Source: Bacteroidota bacterium (GTDB lineage Bacteria > Bacteroidota > Rhodothermia > Balneolales > HLUCCA01). Taken from it: a stretch of DNA of 64,000 nucleotides. The first letter of the stretch is position 1, and every line of letters starts with the position of its first letter. The DNA lies in contig JAFIEZ010000005.1 of the NCBI GenBank assembly GCA_020832235.1, forward strand, positions 1 through 64,000. The letters run 5' to 3'. Both the position numbers and the translations under genes were made by a program. Below, in pieces: positions 15,393-26,731 of the stretch. The notes under the pieces are model-generated. The model was given only the letters and a program-made list of their open reading frames with translations, did not search any database and had not been told where the DNA came from.

Positions 15393-16721
15393 ATGATGTT
15401 ATCAGTCCGTCACCTTGTTCCTGCGCTCATCCTGGCAGCACTCTTATTCTCCTGCGCGCCCGCCTCCACCAGCGAGCAACCGTTTGCCGGACCTAACCCG
15501 TGGCCCGACATCCGTCAGGAGCGTATAACCACACTGCTTCCGGCAGCGATGGAACAGGCCGGTGTTGACGCATGGGCAATATTATGCCGCTCGAATAACA
15601 ACGATCCCCTTGCCCGCCATGTGGGCTGCGAAAATGCCGTAGCTCCGGCCGTATTTTACTTCGAAAAACGGGGGGCTGAGGTATATTCCATCGTATTCAC
15701 GCCGCCGGGCGAGGCAACAGCCCTCATCGAAATAGGACTTCACGACAGTGTTGCCGTGGCCGGACCGGGGTCGCCGGGCTCCCTGGCAGAAGCCGCGCTT
15801 TACATTACCCGTAATCAGCCGCGCACGCTGGCACTCAATTTCTCCGATCAGCTGGAAATTGCAGACGGCATCAGTCATTCTCAATATCGCCAGTTTACGG
15901 GATTACTGCCCGAATCGATGTGGAGTCGGGTGGTTTCATCCGAGAATCTGGTCTATCACTGGTTGTCGGTGAAGCTCCCGGCCGAGGTTGAAATCATGCG
16001 ACGTGCCGCCGAACTCACCTCCCAATGGCAGTACGAGGTATATGCCACTGTAGTGCCGGGCGTTACCACCGATCGGGATGTGGCCGATTTCCTGAAAGCG
16101 CGTATGCGGGATGCGGGCGTGACCGATGCCTGGGCGCCGGACCAGAATCCCGCGGTGAACTCGGGACCTGACCGTGGCCACGCACATCCCACAGATCGCA
16201 TCATCCGTGCCGGGGACGTTATTCAGATTGACTTCGGTATCCGGGTCTATGACACCTGGGTGACCGACATCCAGCGCTTTGCCTACGTGCTGCATCCCGG
16301 TGAAACCGAGCCTCCAGCCGAAATTCAGCGGTATTGGGAGGTGGCTCGTGAAGGAAATCGCAGGGCACTCGCCGCAATGCGTCCCGGCGTAACAGGTATT
16401 GAGGTCGACCGTGTTCAACGCGAGTGGATGCGCGAAAACGGGTCGATGGAGGTGCGCTGGAACACCGGACATCCCGTGGGGTATGTGGCCCATGATATTG
16501 GTCCGAGCCTCGGCGGTGCTCAACGCAACCGCACGCCACACGCAACCGCCTTTATGGAGCTTCAGCCAGGCAACATGTTTGCGTTCGATGGCTTCTACAT
16601 GTGGGAGATTGAAGGCGGCACCAAAACCATATCGGTTGAGGAGATGGCCGTTGTGACCGAAACCGGCGCTGAGTACCTCATTGCTCCACAAGAAGATCTT
16701 ATTTTGATTCGATCGCGGTAG
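15393..16721 (+). CDS. Exported M24-family metallopeptidase lipoprotein
   Basis: A 442-residue lipoprotein: the signal peptide ends LLFSCAPAS with Cys at about residue 21. An N-terminal creatinase-like region (about 40-195) precedes the M24 pita-bread domain (about 200-440). Candidate metal ligands are Asp in IQIDFGIR, Asp in WVTDIQRF, His in NTGHPVG and the Glu residues in MWEIEGG and SVEEMAVV; the spacing matches prolidase-like enzymes but the motifs are more diverged than in the PepP at 4518-5846. It should act in the periplasm or at the cell surface on proline-containing peptides. The gene is monocistronic; the terminator at 16786-16813 belongs to the convergent katG. Confidence 0.8.
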   Translation: MMLSVRHLVPALILAALLFSCAPASTSEQPFAGPNPWPDIRQERITTLLPAAMEQAGVDAWAILCRSNNNDPLARHVGCENAVAPAVFYFEKRGAEVYSIVFTPPGEATALIEIGLHDSVAVAGPGSPGSLAEAALYITRNQPRTLALNFSDQLEIADGISHSQYRQFTGLLPESMWSRVVSSENLVYHWLSVKLPAEVEIMRRAAELTSQWQYEVYATVVPGVTTDRDVADFLKARMRDAGVTDAWAPDQNPAVNSGPDRGHAHPTDRIIRAGDVIQIDFGIRVYDTWVTDIQRFAYVLHPGETEPPAEIQRYWEVAREGNRRALAAMRPGVTGIEVDRVQREWMRENGSMEVRWNTGHPVGYVAHDIGPSLGGAQRNRTPHATAFMELQPGNMFAFDGFYMWEIEGGTKTISVEEMAVVTETGAEYLIAPQEDLILIRSR

Positions 16722-16785
16722 TTAATTTCTCACTACACCTAAAGCAAGTACCAACACAGGTGGTGTTGATAGACACCATAAAAAA

Positions 16786-16813
16786 AGCCCGGTATGGAAA
16801 TCCATACCGGGCT
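16786..16813 (-). terminator. katG intrinsic terminator
   Basis: agcccggtatgga (16786-16798) pairs perfectly with tccataccgggct (16801-16813). On the minus strand it is followed by seven or more Ts and begins 23 bases beyond the katG stop. It may also stop transcripts arriving from the convergent peptidase gene. Confidence 0.9.
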
Positions 16814-16835
16814 TGGCTAAACGGAAATCCGCATA

Positions 16836-19360
<2,525 letters not shown>

Positions 19361-19957
19361 TTACGATCGTGCAAACACCAACAGTGGTGCAATATCTCCG
19401 GCATCTGCTTTTCGTACGGCTTGAATATATATTTGCCTCATATACCCCTGACCAGATAACGACTCCATACCCCAGCTAAAGAGTGGCTTACCATGAATTT
19501 TATCAATAATTATATCGGCCATGATTCTACTATGTCGACCGTTTCCATTTGGAAAACAATGTATAGATACAATGCGGTGCTTAAAACGTATAGCAACTTC
19601 ATCAGGAGGATATGTATTGTTGTTAATCCAGTAAAGCGTATCATCGCATAATTGCTTTAATGCAACTGAAATCTGCCATTTATCCACACCAATATTCTTG
19701 TTTGTTGATCTGAAGTTTCCGGCCCAACTCCATACTTGGCCATACATTCGTTTATGGAGATTACGAATAAACTTTTCGGACAAGATGGTTTCAGTACTTA
19801 GTTTTTTACCCAAAACCCACTGTAATGCTTCTTCAATATTTTGTTGCTCGAATTCATCTAACTCACCGCGTGTAGTTACAGTCGGTATCAATAAGCCTAC
19901 TTTCTCATTTTCGTCCAGTGGAGTTTGCCCGTCAATAAAACCCAGATTTAATCCCAT
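19361..19957 (-). CDS. Mobile mystery protein B (Fic-fold)
   Basis: A 198-residue Fic-domain protein matching the mobile mystery protein B family from end to end (LNLGFIDGQTPLDENE at the start, MYGQVWSWAGNFR in the middle). The Fic loop reads HCFPNGNGRHSR: the catalytic His, Phe and GNGR are present, but Asn replaces the usual acidic metal-coordinating residue. Fic proteins transfer AMP or related groups to hydroxyl side chains. It overlaps the partner gene mmpA by 10 bases. The pair is widespread and was named because it appears sporadically on mobile DNA; a toxin-antitoxin-like role is suspected from the arrangement, not shown. Confidence 0.9.
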   Translation of the reverse strand: MGLNLGFIDGQTPLDENEKVGLLIPTVTTRGELDEFEQQNIEEALQWVLGKKLSTETILSEKFIRNLHKRMYGQVWSWAGNFRSTNKNIGVDKWQISVALKQLCDDTLYWINNNTYPPDEVAIRFKHRIVSIHCFPNGNGRHSRIMADIIIDKIHGKPLFSWGMESLSGQGYMRQIYIQAVRKADAGDIAPLLVFARS

Positions 19958-20406
19958 AGCGATTTCGGAAGCTCTTTCTTGATTAAATCGGTTCGCTCTT
20001 CGATGGCCTTAAGTATTCTTTCTTTTGAGTTCTCCTGTTCTTCCAATTTCATGTTATTTGAGGTACGAAGGACAATCCTCGTGGCTAATTCATGCGCTTT
20101 TTTGTCGATGTGATTATCTAGAGAGCCTTCCAAGGGGACAAAACCATAAACAAGTTCCATATCCATAGCCCGTGCTGTTTCTCGCAATGATTTTAGTGTA
20201 ATGGATCCTTCTTTTTCTCTGAGCTCAATTTCTCTGGCACCCTGCTTTGTCATCGACAGTTTATTGGCCAATTGCAATAATGTCATTCCCAATGCCAATC
20301 GAATGGCTCGAATCCATCCCGTAGCCGGTGCAGGGTAAATCTTAGCTTGAGCAAGAATATGTATTCTTCTATCAAGCTGTTGTATCTGAATCTTTTTCTT
20401 ATCCAT
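19948..20406 (-). CDS. Mobile mystery protein A (XRE regulator)
   Basis: A 152-residue protein with a Cro/CI-type helix-turn-helix at about residues 30-85 (IRLALGMTLLQLANKLSMTK, then IELREKEGSITLKSLRETA) and a charged helical tail. The family signature GWIRAIRLALGMTL and the phrase ALDMELVYGFVP-type (here AMDMELVYGFVP) identify mobile mystery protein A. It lies directly upstream of, and overlaps, the Fic partner. It very probably represses the operon; a 14-bp inverted repeat (20439-20495) sits just in front of the start codon. Confidence 0.9.
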   Translation of the reverse strand: MDKKKIQIQQLDRRIHILAQAKIYPAPATGWIRAIRLALGMTLLQLANKLSMTKQGAREIELREKEGSITLKSLRETARAMDMELVYGFVPLEGSLDNHIDKKAHELATRIVLRTSNNMKLEEQENSKERILKAIEERTDLIKKELPKSLWD

Positions 20407-20438
20407 TAGTAAGTATATGCATTGACTAAATTACATCA

Positions 20439-20495
20439 AAAGTAAACATATATACTTTTTAATGCAAGATAGATGTAATTCTATATGTTTACTTT
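20439..20495 (-). promoter_or_regulatory. Operator-like 14-bp inverted repeat in front of mmpA
   Basis: aaagtaaacatata (20439-20452) is repeated as an exact reverse complement at 20482-20495. The near arm lies 33 bases before the mmpA start. Between the arms, on the minus strand, there is TTGCAT and a TATATATG stretch that could serve as -35 and -10 elements, so bound protein would cover the promoter. Confidence 0.6.
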
Positions 20496-20598
20496 GTGTC
20501 GTAGATTTATGTGGTATAGGTAGCAATGCAAACCACGACCATGCGCACATTCCTTGTTTTAGGGGCGATATCCTGAACTGCAAAAAAAATTTATCCCC

Positions 20599-20742
20599 TT
20601 AAATCGGCTCGCTCTTAAGGCACCACGCCATGCCTTTTTCCAGCAGAAGCATGCGTTCTTTGCTGCGTGCCGTGTGCATGAGGTACCAGGATGCGAAAAA
20701 TGCGGCTATGAGGGTAACGCCGAGAATGGTAACGTAAATCAT
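20599..20742 (-). CDS. 47-residue single-span membrane protein
   Basis: ATG at 20742, TAA at 20599-20601. The peptide has one membrane segment at about residues 4-22 (VTILGVTLIAAFFASWYLM) and a charged tail containing SKERMLLLEKGMA. The phrase ERM-LLxEKGM following a single helix is common in small uncharacterised Bacteroidota membrane proteins of the DUF6249-like kind. Codon use (GTT ACC CTC ATA GCC GCA) looks like neighbouring real genes. There is no strong ribosome site, as for most genes here. Role unknown; it is not in an operon with a recognisable gene. Confidence 0.6.
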   Translation of the reverse strand: MIYVTILGVTLIAAFFASWYLMHTARSKERMLLLEKGMAWCLKSEPI

Positions 20743-20995
20743 AAAATGTTGTTTTTGGGAGGGTTCTTGTGTGCTCTAACCCTTAGATGATCTCCGCGCC
20801 GGAAAGGTTACAAGTTATTTTTGTTGGATGTAGACTCATCTGGTCGCAATCGAAAATCACGTGCTAACCAAGGTTTAGTTCAGCAACTGCTCAACGTAGG
20901 TGGTATAGATTAGTCCGACTCGGATTCGGTATTTGTTCACTCTCAATTGACGGATAAAAAGTCAAGAAACAAACCCTTAACGAATTTGCAATGTT

Positions 20996-21526
20996 TTAAG
21001 ATCTTGACTCCAATCGTGCCGCGGCTAACAGATCCAGATATGCGCCCTCGACCAGCCAATCGCCGTCAATACCCAGCTGTTTCATAATACGTTGGGCTTC
21101 TACCACGCCGGACTCGTACGCATCTCCATCCGCCAGAACGACTTCCAGTTCGAGGTAATCTCCGAGCCCTTCTAACACGTCGAGGTGTATCCGCGTGCGA
21201 CCGACTAGATACAACCTGCGTTTTTTACGAACCCGGCCCAGTTCACCCCATGCCAGCGCGAGGGCTTCCCGCATCCCGGCCGGATCGGGCACCGGAGTTC
21301 GCACATAAAACGAGGATTTCGGACCTTTGTCATCGTCCCGCTTGTAGAAAATCAGCTCAGCGGAGCCGTCGGCGAACTCTCGCAGTTTGAGTCGACCATC
21401 CGAACACCGAAAAAAAGTGTCATCCTGCTGCAAATCAATCGGACCTTCGGTAGCGATGGATGCGGCGGCGGTCTCGATGGTTTCCACTGAAGGGATGCGG
21501 GCCTTGATTTCAATGTTTTGGGGCAT
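20996..21526 (-). CDS. CYTH-domain protein (class IV adenylate cyclase-like)
   Basis: A 176-residue CYTH (triphosphate tunnel) protein. The ATG at 21526 (MPQNIEIKARIPS) starts exactly at the first strand, so the upstream in-frame start at 21547 is unlikely. The tunnel motif usually written ExExK reads NIEIK here, as in several class IV cyclase-like members. Further tunnel residues appear in RLKLREF, LIFYKRDD, RRLYLVGRTRIHLDVLEGLGDYLELEV. The fold hydrolyses or cyclises nucleoside or thiamine triphosphates; the reaction for this protein cannot be told from sequence. It begins 17 bases after the PIN-domain gene on the same strand and may be read through with it. Confidence 0.85.
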   Translation of the reverse strand: MPQNIEIKARIPSVETIETAAASIATEGPIDLQQDDTFFRCSDGRLKLREFADGSAELIFYKRDDDKGPKSSFYVRTPVPDPAGMREALALAWGELGRVRKKRRLYLVGRTRIHLDVLEGLGDYLELEVVLADGDAYESGVVEAQRIMKQLGIDGDWLVEGAYLDLLAAARLESRS

Positions 21527-21543
21527 GGGTATTGCTCTTAATC

Positions 21544-21978
21544 TCAACTGTTAACGGTATAATCACGTAAGAAATCGGCTGGACCCACTACTCGGATGTT
21601 CTCATTGTGCCCACGATAGTCGCTTAGGTTTCGGGTTATCAGAACAGCACATTGTGCATGAATAGCGGATGCATACTGAATAGCATCTTCAAGGTCATTC
21701 CAATTCAGCGACAGGGCGTGATCAATGACGTGGTTGTCTACTGTTGCTATGTTCAGAATCTTCCGAAGATTGATGATGATTCCGGTTATTTGCTTCGGAG
21801 AGTGATTTTTTCGGAGGAGAAAAGAAAGTGTATCAACGCTGATTGCAGCCATGTATGCATCAATACGTCCTTCCTCAGCCATGGAGATTATTTTGGACGC
21901 ATCTTCACACCATGGAGTTCGTTGATAGAGTGCATCCATAATGATATTTATATCCAGAAAAACGGATTCTTTAGCCAT
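21544..21978 (-). CDS. PIN-domain ribonuclease toxin (VapC-like)
   Basis: A 144-residue PIN-domain protein, normal VapC length. The acidic metal-binding residues are visible: Asp in VFLDINIIMDAL (about residue 9), the DLEDAIQYASA helix (about 93-103) and Asp in ITRNLSDYR. PIN toxins are magnesium-dependent endoribonucleases that cut tRNA or rRNA. It overlaps the antitoxin gene by 8 bases, so the pair is translationally coupled. By sequence it belongs to the DUF6364-associated PIN group rather than the classical enteric VapC. Confidence 0.88.
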   Translation of the reverse strand: MAKESVFLDINIIMDALYQRTPWCEDASKIISMAEEGRIDAYMAAISVDTLSFLLRKNHSPKQITGIIINLRKILNIATVDNHVIDHALSLNWNDLEDAIQYASAIHAQCAVLITRNLSDYRGHNENIRVVGPADFLRDYTVNS

Positions 21979-22225
21979 ATTTTTCGCGAATGGCTCTTTC
22001 TTTTTGGACTTTATAGTCGCCGTCGTCTTGTGGGTCAGCTTTGGCGACTCCCAGGAGTGATGCTGTTACGCTGTTAGTGGGCGGGGACCAACGTTGAGAT
22101 GTCCCCGAAACTTGCGCCAAATACACTTCTACCAATTCGGAAACACTGATTCCTTGCTGGTGTGCAAATCGCTTTGCTTGTTCGGTTACTTGTTCGTCAA
22201 CCAATAGGGTGAGTTTCTTTTTCAT
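21971..22225 (-). CDS. DUF6364-type ribbon-helix-helix antitoxin
   Basis: An 84-residue protein with an N-terminal ribbon-helix-helix (MKKKLTLLVDEQVTEQAKRF, then GISVSELVEVYL) and a Pro/Ser-rich linker leading to a basic C-terminal helix expected to bind the toxin. The DUF6364 family is encoded almost always with a PIN toxin, as here. It should neutralise the toxin and repress its own promoter; the inverted repeat at 22250-22277 is a likely site. Confidence 0.85.
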   Translation of the reverse strand: MKKKLTLLVDEQVTEQAKRFAHQQGISVSELVEVYLAQVSGTSQRWSPPTNSVTASLLGVAKADPQDDGDYKVQKERAIREKYG

Positions 22226-22249
22226 AACGTCAAGATAACAAACCCCAAA

Positions 22250-22277
22250 GTACGTACAAAATATATTTGATACGTAC
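22250..22277 (-). promoter_or_regulatory. Inverted repeat gtacgta / tacgtac before the antitoxin
   Basis: Seven bases at 22250-22256 recur as reverse complement at 22271-22277, the arms being within the 8-bp palindromes gtacgtac. The site lies 25-52 bases upstream of the antitoxin ATG. Ribbon-helix-helix antitoxins bind such paired short palindromes. Confidence 0.5.
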
Positions 22278-22335
22278 GCGTCATTATTTTCTTGCTGAAA
22301 GTGATGAAAATCCGTTGCGAGAATCCAAACCCCGG

Positions 22336-23157
22336 CTACCTCCCGTCATTCAACGGTGTTTTGAACATGCCTTTGACGGACTGATGCTCGTCGTCGTCCA
22401 TATCGTCGAGGCCGAGCTCGATGGTTTCGGGCTTTTCGTTGATGCGGAAGGTCTTCGCCAGTCGATCCCAAACAGAGAACAGGGAGCTGTAATTGGAGTC
22501 GGTTTCGGGCTGCCAGCGGGAATGATGCACCCGATGCATGTTCGGCGTTACGATGATCAGCCTCAGTTTACGGTCCACCTTCTCCGACAGGCCGATGTTG
22601 GCATGGTGAAACTGAACTACGGCAAACATCAGGATTTCATACAGAACGAGCTCCCAAAAATACACGCCAAACAGGGCAATGAGCGGCAACCGCAGCAGGG
22701 AGGAAAACAGGATTTCGCCGAGGTGAAAGCGACTGGCTGTAGTGACATCCATTTTGTTGTCGGAGTGGTGAACGCGGTGAAATCGCCAGAAAAAGGGGAT
22801 TTCGTGATTCATGCGGTGCCAGGCGTAGGTCCAGGCATCGAGCAATAAAATGGCTCCCAAAGCGTGTGCCCATAGGGGAAGTCCAGCCGCGTCTTGCAGC
22901 CAGTGAAGGAGTCCGAAACGCTGTGCCTCGGCCCAATGAGCGACCGAAAACCAAAGGGCAACGAAAATTCCGGTTACGAGCAGCGCATTCGTGGCGCCGA
23001 CGACCAGGTTTCGAAAAGCATGTTTGCCCCGACTGCGCACGTCTCCACGGAAGTAGGAGAAAAAGGGACTCAACGATTCCCACGCGGCCATGACCACCAG
23101 TACGGCAATCAAGGTAATCAGCTGAGCGTCTTGAAGTATGTCGACGAAAGGGGGCAT
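22336..23157 (-). CDS. Sterol desaturase/fatty acid hydroxylase family membrane di-iron enzyme
   Basis: A 273-residue integral membrane protein with helices at about 13-33, 50-75, 92-110 and 150-185. The His clusters that hold the di-iron centre are all present: HRMNH, HRVHH, HHANI and a second HRVHH. The family inserts oxygen or double bonds into sterols, fatty acids, carotenoids or ether lipids; the substrate cannot be told from sequence. The C-terminal tail is acidic (DDMDDDEHQ). The gene is divergent from the membrane protein at 23268. Confidence 0.9.
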   Translation of the reverse strand: MPPFVDILQDAQLITLIAVLVVMAAWESLSPFFSYFRGDVRSRGKHAFRNLVVGATNALLVTGIFVALWFSVAHWAEAQRFGLLHWLQDAAGLPLWAHALGAILLLDAWTYAWHRMNHEIPFFWRFHRVHHSDNKMDVTTASRFHLGEILFSSLLRLPLIALFGVYFWELVLYEILMFAVVQFHHANIGLSEKVDRKLRLIIVTPNMHRVHHSRWQPETDSNYSSLFSVWDRLAKTFRINEKPETIELGLDDMDDDEHQSVKGMFKTPLNDGR

Positions 23158-23267
23158 TATTCAGTGGTTTTACGGGTTATCTAAAAAAATTGTAAGGAAA
23201 ATCAGATAACTCCGACATATTGATTGTATTCTAAAACTAACATTTTACAGCAGATATAGTTCAGATT

Positions 23268-23642
23268 ATGGCCGAACTTTGGCAACAATTACTGACGTGG
23301 TTTATGGCGCTTGGCGAACCCTACGGCGTGAATCCCATTGTATTCGGCAGCATTTATGTTGGTGCCATACCGTTTTTTTGGATGGCAATCACCTGGCTCA
23401 TTTATAACCTCCGCCGAGGCAAAAACGTTGCCGCACCCGTAGTGATGGCCTGTTTGTGCGCAAGTTCGTCGTATATATATCTGATTATTGTCGGACAAAA
23501 CGTGCCTATTTGGGTGTATTTCATCATCGTGGCGTTGATCGGTTACGCGGTTTGGTCCACCCTGGCAACCATGCGCAAAAAGATGAAAGCTATCGATGAG
23601 GCGCCCATCGAACAGCCGTACGATTATCCTTCAAACCCTTAA
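23268..23642 (+). CDS. Three-helix membrane protein of unknown function
   Basis: A 124-residue protein with three hydrophobic segments: about 25-47 ([20 protein letters not shown]), 55-75 ([20 protein letters not shown]) and 80-98 ([18 protein letters not shown]), then a charged tail ending in Pro/Tyr residues. I do not recognise the family. It ends 13 bases before the FAD-dependent reductase and so appears to be the first gene of the arsenosugar-type operon. It may be a membrane partner of the reductase or simply co-transcribed. Confidence 0.75.
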   Translation: MAELWQQLLTWFMALGEPYGVNPIVFGSIYVGAIPFFWMAITWLIYNLRRGKNVAAPVVMACLCASSSYIYLIIVGQNVPIWVYFIIVALIGYAVWSTLATMRKKMKAIDEAPIEQPYDYPSNP

Positions 23643-23655
23643 TAGAGCACGTTTC

Positions 23656-25101
23656 ATGAAGTATGATTTCGACATGATTGTGATTGGCGGCGGCGCGGCC
23701 GGACTCACCTCGTCGGGCGTTTCTGCCGGATTTGGTGCGAAAACCATGATGATTGAAAAAGATCGTCTGGGCGGCGATTGCACCTGGCATGGCTGCGTTC
23801 CCAGCAAAATTCTGCTGAATGAGGCAAAAAAACAATGGATTTCCCGCGGTAAAGCTGATTTTGCCAAGATTTCGGAAAAGCTGCATCATATCCGCGAGGA
23901 GGTGTATCGGGATGCCGATCATCCCGACATCTTCATCAATATGGGTATTGAGGTCGTTTCCGGTGACGCGCGCTTTGTTAGTCCGCACGAAATTGAGGTA
24001 AAAAGTAACGATGGGAGGGTGGTCACATATAGCTCCCGTTATTTCATCATCGCCGCGGGCAGTCGGGCCATGCTTCCTCCGATTCCCGGCCTAGCCGGCA
24101 CACCCCATCTCACCAATCACACCCTTTTTGAGCAGACATCCCTCCCGAAAAGTATGATGATCATCGGCGGCGGACCGATAGGCACCGAGATGGCCCAGGC
24201 GTTTAATCGACTGGGCACGAAGATTACCGTGATTGATATGGCACCGCAGATCTTGTCGAAGGATGAGCCTTCGCTGGCCGCAGAACTGCAGCAGATTCTT
24301 ACGGAGGAGGGTGTTCGTTTCGAAATGAATGCCCGTGTGAAGTCCGTGCAGGGCGACGGGCAGGAGGTTTCTCTGACCGTAGAACGCGATGGCGCGGAGC
24401 ATGTATTTCATGCGGAGCGACTGTTGGTGGCAGCCGGCAGGACCCCAAATGTGGAACACCTCGGGCTCAAAGCGGCCGGGGTTTCGTACACCAAAAGCGG
24501 GATTTCGGTCAACGCCCGGTGTCGGACCAACGTCTCGCACATCTATGCCGCCGGCGACATCACGGGGAAATTTCAGTTCACGCACATGGCCGAGCACACG
24601 GCAAAAGTGGCCGCAACCAATGCCCTGCTTAAGATTCCGATGAAGGTGGATGTTTTCCACATTCCCTGGAGTACATTCACAGATCCCGAGCTGGCCCACG
24701 TCGGCGCGACCAAAGCCGAACTCGACGAGAAAGGCACATCCTATACGGTTTACAGGTTTCCATTCAGCAAGATTGACCGGGCCATTACCGACGGACAAAC
24801 CAAAGGATGGATCATGGTGTATGCCCGCAAGTTCGATGGTCGCATTTACGGAGCCGATATCTTGGGCGCGCATGCCGGCGACCTGATCGGACAATTTGCC
24901 CTGGCCATGCGCAACGGCATAACTTTGCGTCAGTTCGCCGACACCATATTCCCGTATCCCAGTTACGCACTCGGAGCGCGCCGGGCGGCCGACCAGTGGT
25001 ACATCAAAAACCAGAGTCAGGGACTGGTGCGCTGGATCAAGCGAATGTTTCGATACCGGGGTGCGTTACCCGATGTAAGCGATCCGGACCGTATTGTTTA
25101 A
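23656..25101 (+). CDS. FAD-dependent pyridine nucleotide-disulfide oxidoreductase (MerA-like)
   Basis: A 481-residue flavoprotein. The ATG at 23656 is chosen because the FAD-binding strand [11 protein letters not shown] follows at once; an in-frame start at 23596 lies inside the previous gene. The redox-active disulfide is in [13 protein letters not shown] (about 41-53), the NAD(P)H site in [15 protein letters not shown], the second FAD motif in IYAAGDITG, and the interface domain ends with the His/Glu-type region [15 protein letters not shown]. The His-x-x-x-x-Glu pair of lipoamide dehydrogenase is not seen there. Such reductases are often found beside arsenosugar genes, where they may keep a thiol or arsenic species reduced; this role is inference. 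There is no N-terminal mercury-binding domain. Confidence 0.85.
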   Translation: MKYDFDMIVIGGGAAGLTSSGVSAGFGAKTMMIEKDRLGGDCTWHGCVPSKILLNEAKKQWISRGKADFAKISEKLHHIREEVYRDADHPDIFINMGIEVVSGDARFVSPHEIEVKSNDGRVVTYSSRYFIIAAGSRAMLPPIPGLAGTPHLTNHTLFEQTSLPKSMMIIGGGPIGTEMAQAFNRLGTKITVIDMAPQILSKDEPSLAAELQQILTEEGVRFEMNARVKSVQGDGQEVSLTVERDGAEHVFHAERLLVAAGRTPNVEHLGLKAAGVSYTKSGISVNARCRTNVSHIYAAGDITGKFQFTHMAEHTAKVAATNALLKIPMKVDVFHIPWSTFTDPELAHVGATKAELDEKGTSYTVYRFPFSKIDRAITDGQTKGWIMVYARKFDGRIYGADILGAHAGDLIGQFALAMRNGITLRQFADTIFPYPSYALGARRAADQWYIKNQSQGLVRWIKRMFRYRGALPDVSDPDRIV

Positions 25102-25287
25102 TTTATGGCCGAACAATGCTTAATGGCGCTTATCACTATAAATGTAACTACATGAGCAATTCCCGATTTAATATCAGTCATAAAGTCAACCTTTGCCCAG
25201 CGTTTTAGAATCGCCTTGAATAACAGTCGTTTTTTTTCAAATGAATCGCAGAACAACAAATCATAGAACACCAATAAAGAGTCCATT

Positions 25288-25623
25288 ATGAGCAACAGTT
25301 ATTATGACAAGTCCCACCTGGCAAAGTTTGGAAATATCACCGAGCTACAGGAAAAACTGGGCACCAAGTTTTTCGACTATTACAACGCCGTTTTTGAGGG
25401 AGGCGAACTTTCGGCGCGCGAAAAAGCCCTCATCGCCCTGGCCGTCGCCCACACCGTACAATGTCCGTATTGCATCGATGCCTACACCGAAACTTCCGTA
25501 AAACACGGCATATCCGAGCCGGAAATGATGGAGGCGGTTCACGTTGCCTGCGCAATCAGAGGGGGAGCATCCCTTGTTCATGGCGTGCAGATGATGGAGC
25601 AGGCCAAAAAACTGACGATGTAA
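25288..25623 (+). CDS. Arsenosugar-associated CMD-family peroxidase-like protein
   Basis: A 111-residue single-domain carboxymuconolactone decarboxylase/AhpD-like protein. The CxxC pair is in VQCPYCIDAYTETSVKHG, and the final helix has the conserved His in SLVHGVQMM. Gene context (ArsS 53 bases downstream) and close fit to the arsenosugar-associated peroxidase-like family (start YYDKSHLAKFGNI) identify it. The CMD fold with CxxC reduces peroxides or disulfides in AhpD; the exact reaction here is not established. Confidence 0.9.
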   Translation: MSNSYYDKSHLAKFGNITELQEKLGTKFFDYYNAVFEGGELSAREKALIALAVAHTVQCPYCIDAYTETSVKHGISEPEMMEAVHVACAIRGGASLVHGVQMMEQAKKLTM

Positions 25624-25676
25624 GTGCATACCTGCATCCATGATATTGCCGTATTAGCACAAATAGAGACATAGTA

Positions 25677-26720
25677 ATGAACAAGAACACCGTTGAAATC
25701 GATTTTCACCCCGAACTGGAGCTTCTTCGGAATCGAACGGAAACCCTTCGCAGTCTGCCGGCCTTCGACGAGAAACTGAACGAAACGGGACTGCATCCGC
25801 TAACCCCCACCGGTCTGGACATTCTGCAGGTGAATGTGGGCTACATGTGCAACATGACCTGTAAGCATTGCCATGTGGATGCCGGTCCGCACCGGAAGGA
25901 AATCATGCCGCGCAAAACCTTGCAACACTGCCTGGATGCGTACGATATGGGTGGATTCAAAACGGTGGATATTACGGGTGGTGCTCCCGAGATGAATCCC
26001 GATTTCCGGTGGTTCGTTGACGAGCTGCATCAGCGTGGGGCGCATGTCATTGTTCGCTCGAACCTGACAATACTGGTCACGAATCCGAAATACCGCGAAC
26101 TTCCGGCCTTTTTTGCAGAGAGAGGGGTGGAGGTCACCTGCTCGCTTCCGTTTTACAACAGGGTAACGACCGACCGGCAACGGGGGGAGGGAACCTACGA
26201 CCGTTCTGTGGAGGCGTTGAAGCTGCTCAATGACCTGGGTTATGGCAAAGATGGATCGGGACTGGAACTGAATCTGGTGTATAATCCGGCCGGGGCGTTT
26301 CTGCCTCTGCCCCAGCAGGAGCTCGAGGCCGATTTCAAACGCCAGCTTCGCGATAAGCACGGCGTCAGTTTCAATAATCTGTTCACGATTACCAACTTGC
26401 CGATCAGTCGCTATCTGGATTATCTTTTGCGTTCTGACAACCTCAATGACTACATGGTCACTTTGGTCAATGCCTACAATCCGGTTGCTGCTGAGAAAGT
26501 CATGTGCCGGAACACCATTTCCGTCGGGTGGGATGGCCGGATGTTCGATTGCGATTTCAATCAGATGCTGTTAATGCCGGTGGAGGCGGGTGATTCCAAC
26601 GCAACCTATATTCAGAATTTCGATACCGAAACCTTAATGAAACGCCGCATTCGCACCGGACAACATTGCTTCGGATGTACCGCCGGAGCCGGAAGCAGTT
26701 GCGGAGGGAGTCTGGCTTAA
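25677..26720 (+). CDS. arsS: Arsenosugar biosynthesis radical SAM protein ArsS
   Basis: A 347-residue radical S-adenosylmethionine enzyme. The iron-sulfur cluster motif is CNMTCKHC (Cys58, 62, 65). The C-terminal DUF3641 domain contains the additional Cys residues in KVMCRNTISVGWDGRMFDCDF and the end CFGCTAGAGSSCGG, all typical of ArsS. ArsS transfers the 5'-deoxyadenosyl group of SAM to a methylated arsenical, giving the arsenosugar skeleton. It is followed after 11 bases by a glycosyltransferase gene of the same pathway. The methyltransferase ArsM that would provide the substrate is not in the window. Confidence 0.95.
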   Translation: MNKNTVEIDFHPELELLRNRTETLRSLPAFDEKLNETGLHPLTPTGLDILQVNVGYMCNMTCKHCHVDAGPHRKEIMPRKTLQHCLDAYDMGGFKTVDITGGAPEMNPDFRWFVDELHQRGAHVIVRSNLTILVTNPKYRELPAFFAERGVEVTCSLPFYNRVTTDRQRGEGTYDRSVEALKLLNDLGYGKDGSGLELNLVYNPAGAFLPLPQQELEADFKRQLRDKHGVSFNNLFTITNLPISRYLDYLLRSDNLNDYMVTLVNAYNPVAAEKVMCRNTISVGWDGRMFDCDFNQMLLMPVEAGDSNATYIQNFDTETLMKRRIRTGQHCFGCTAGAGSSCGGSLA

Positions 26721-26731
26721 GCCATAGGAAC

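Noticed and set aside
20996-21547. Start of the CYTH gene at 21547
   Set aside because: The first seven residues (MRLRAIP) precede the conserved first strand and overlap the toxin stop; the ATG at 21526 starts the domain exactly.
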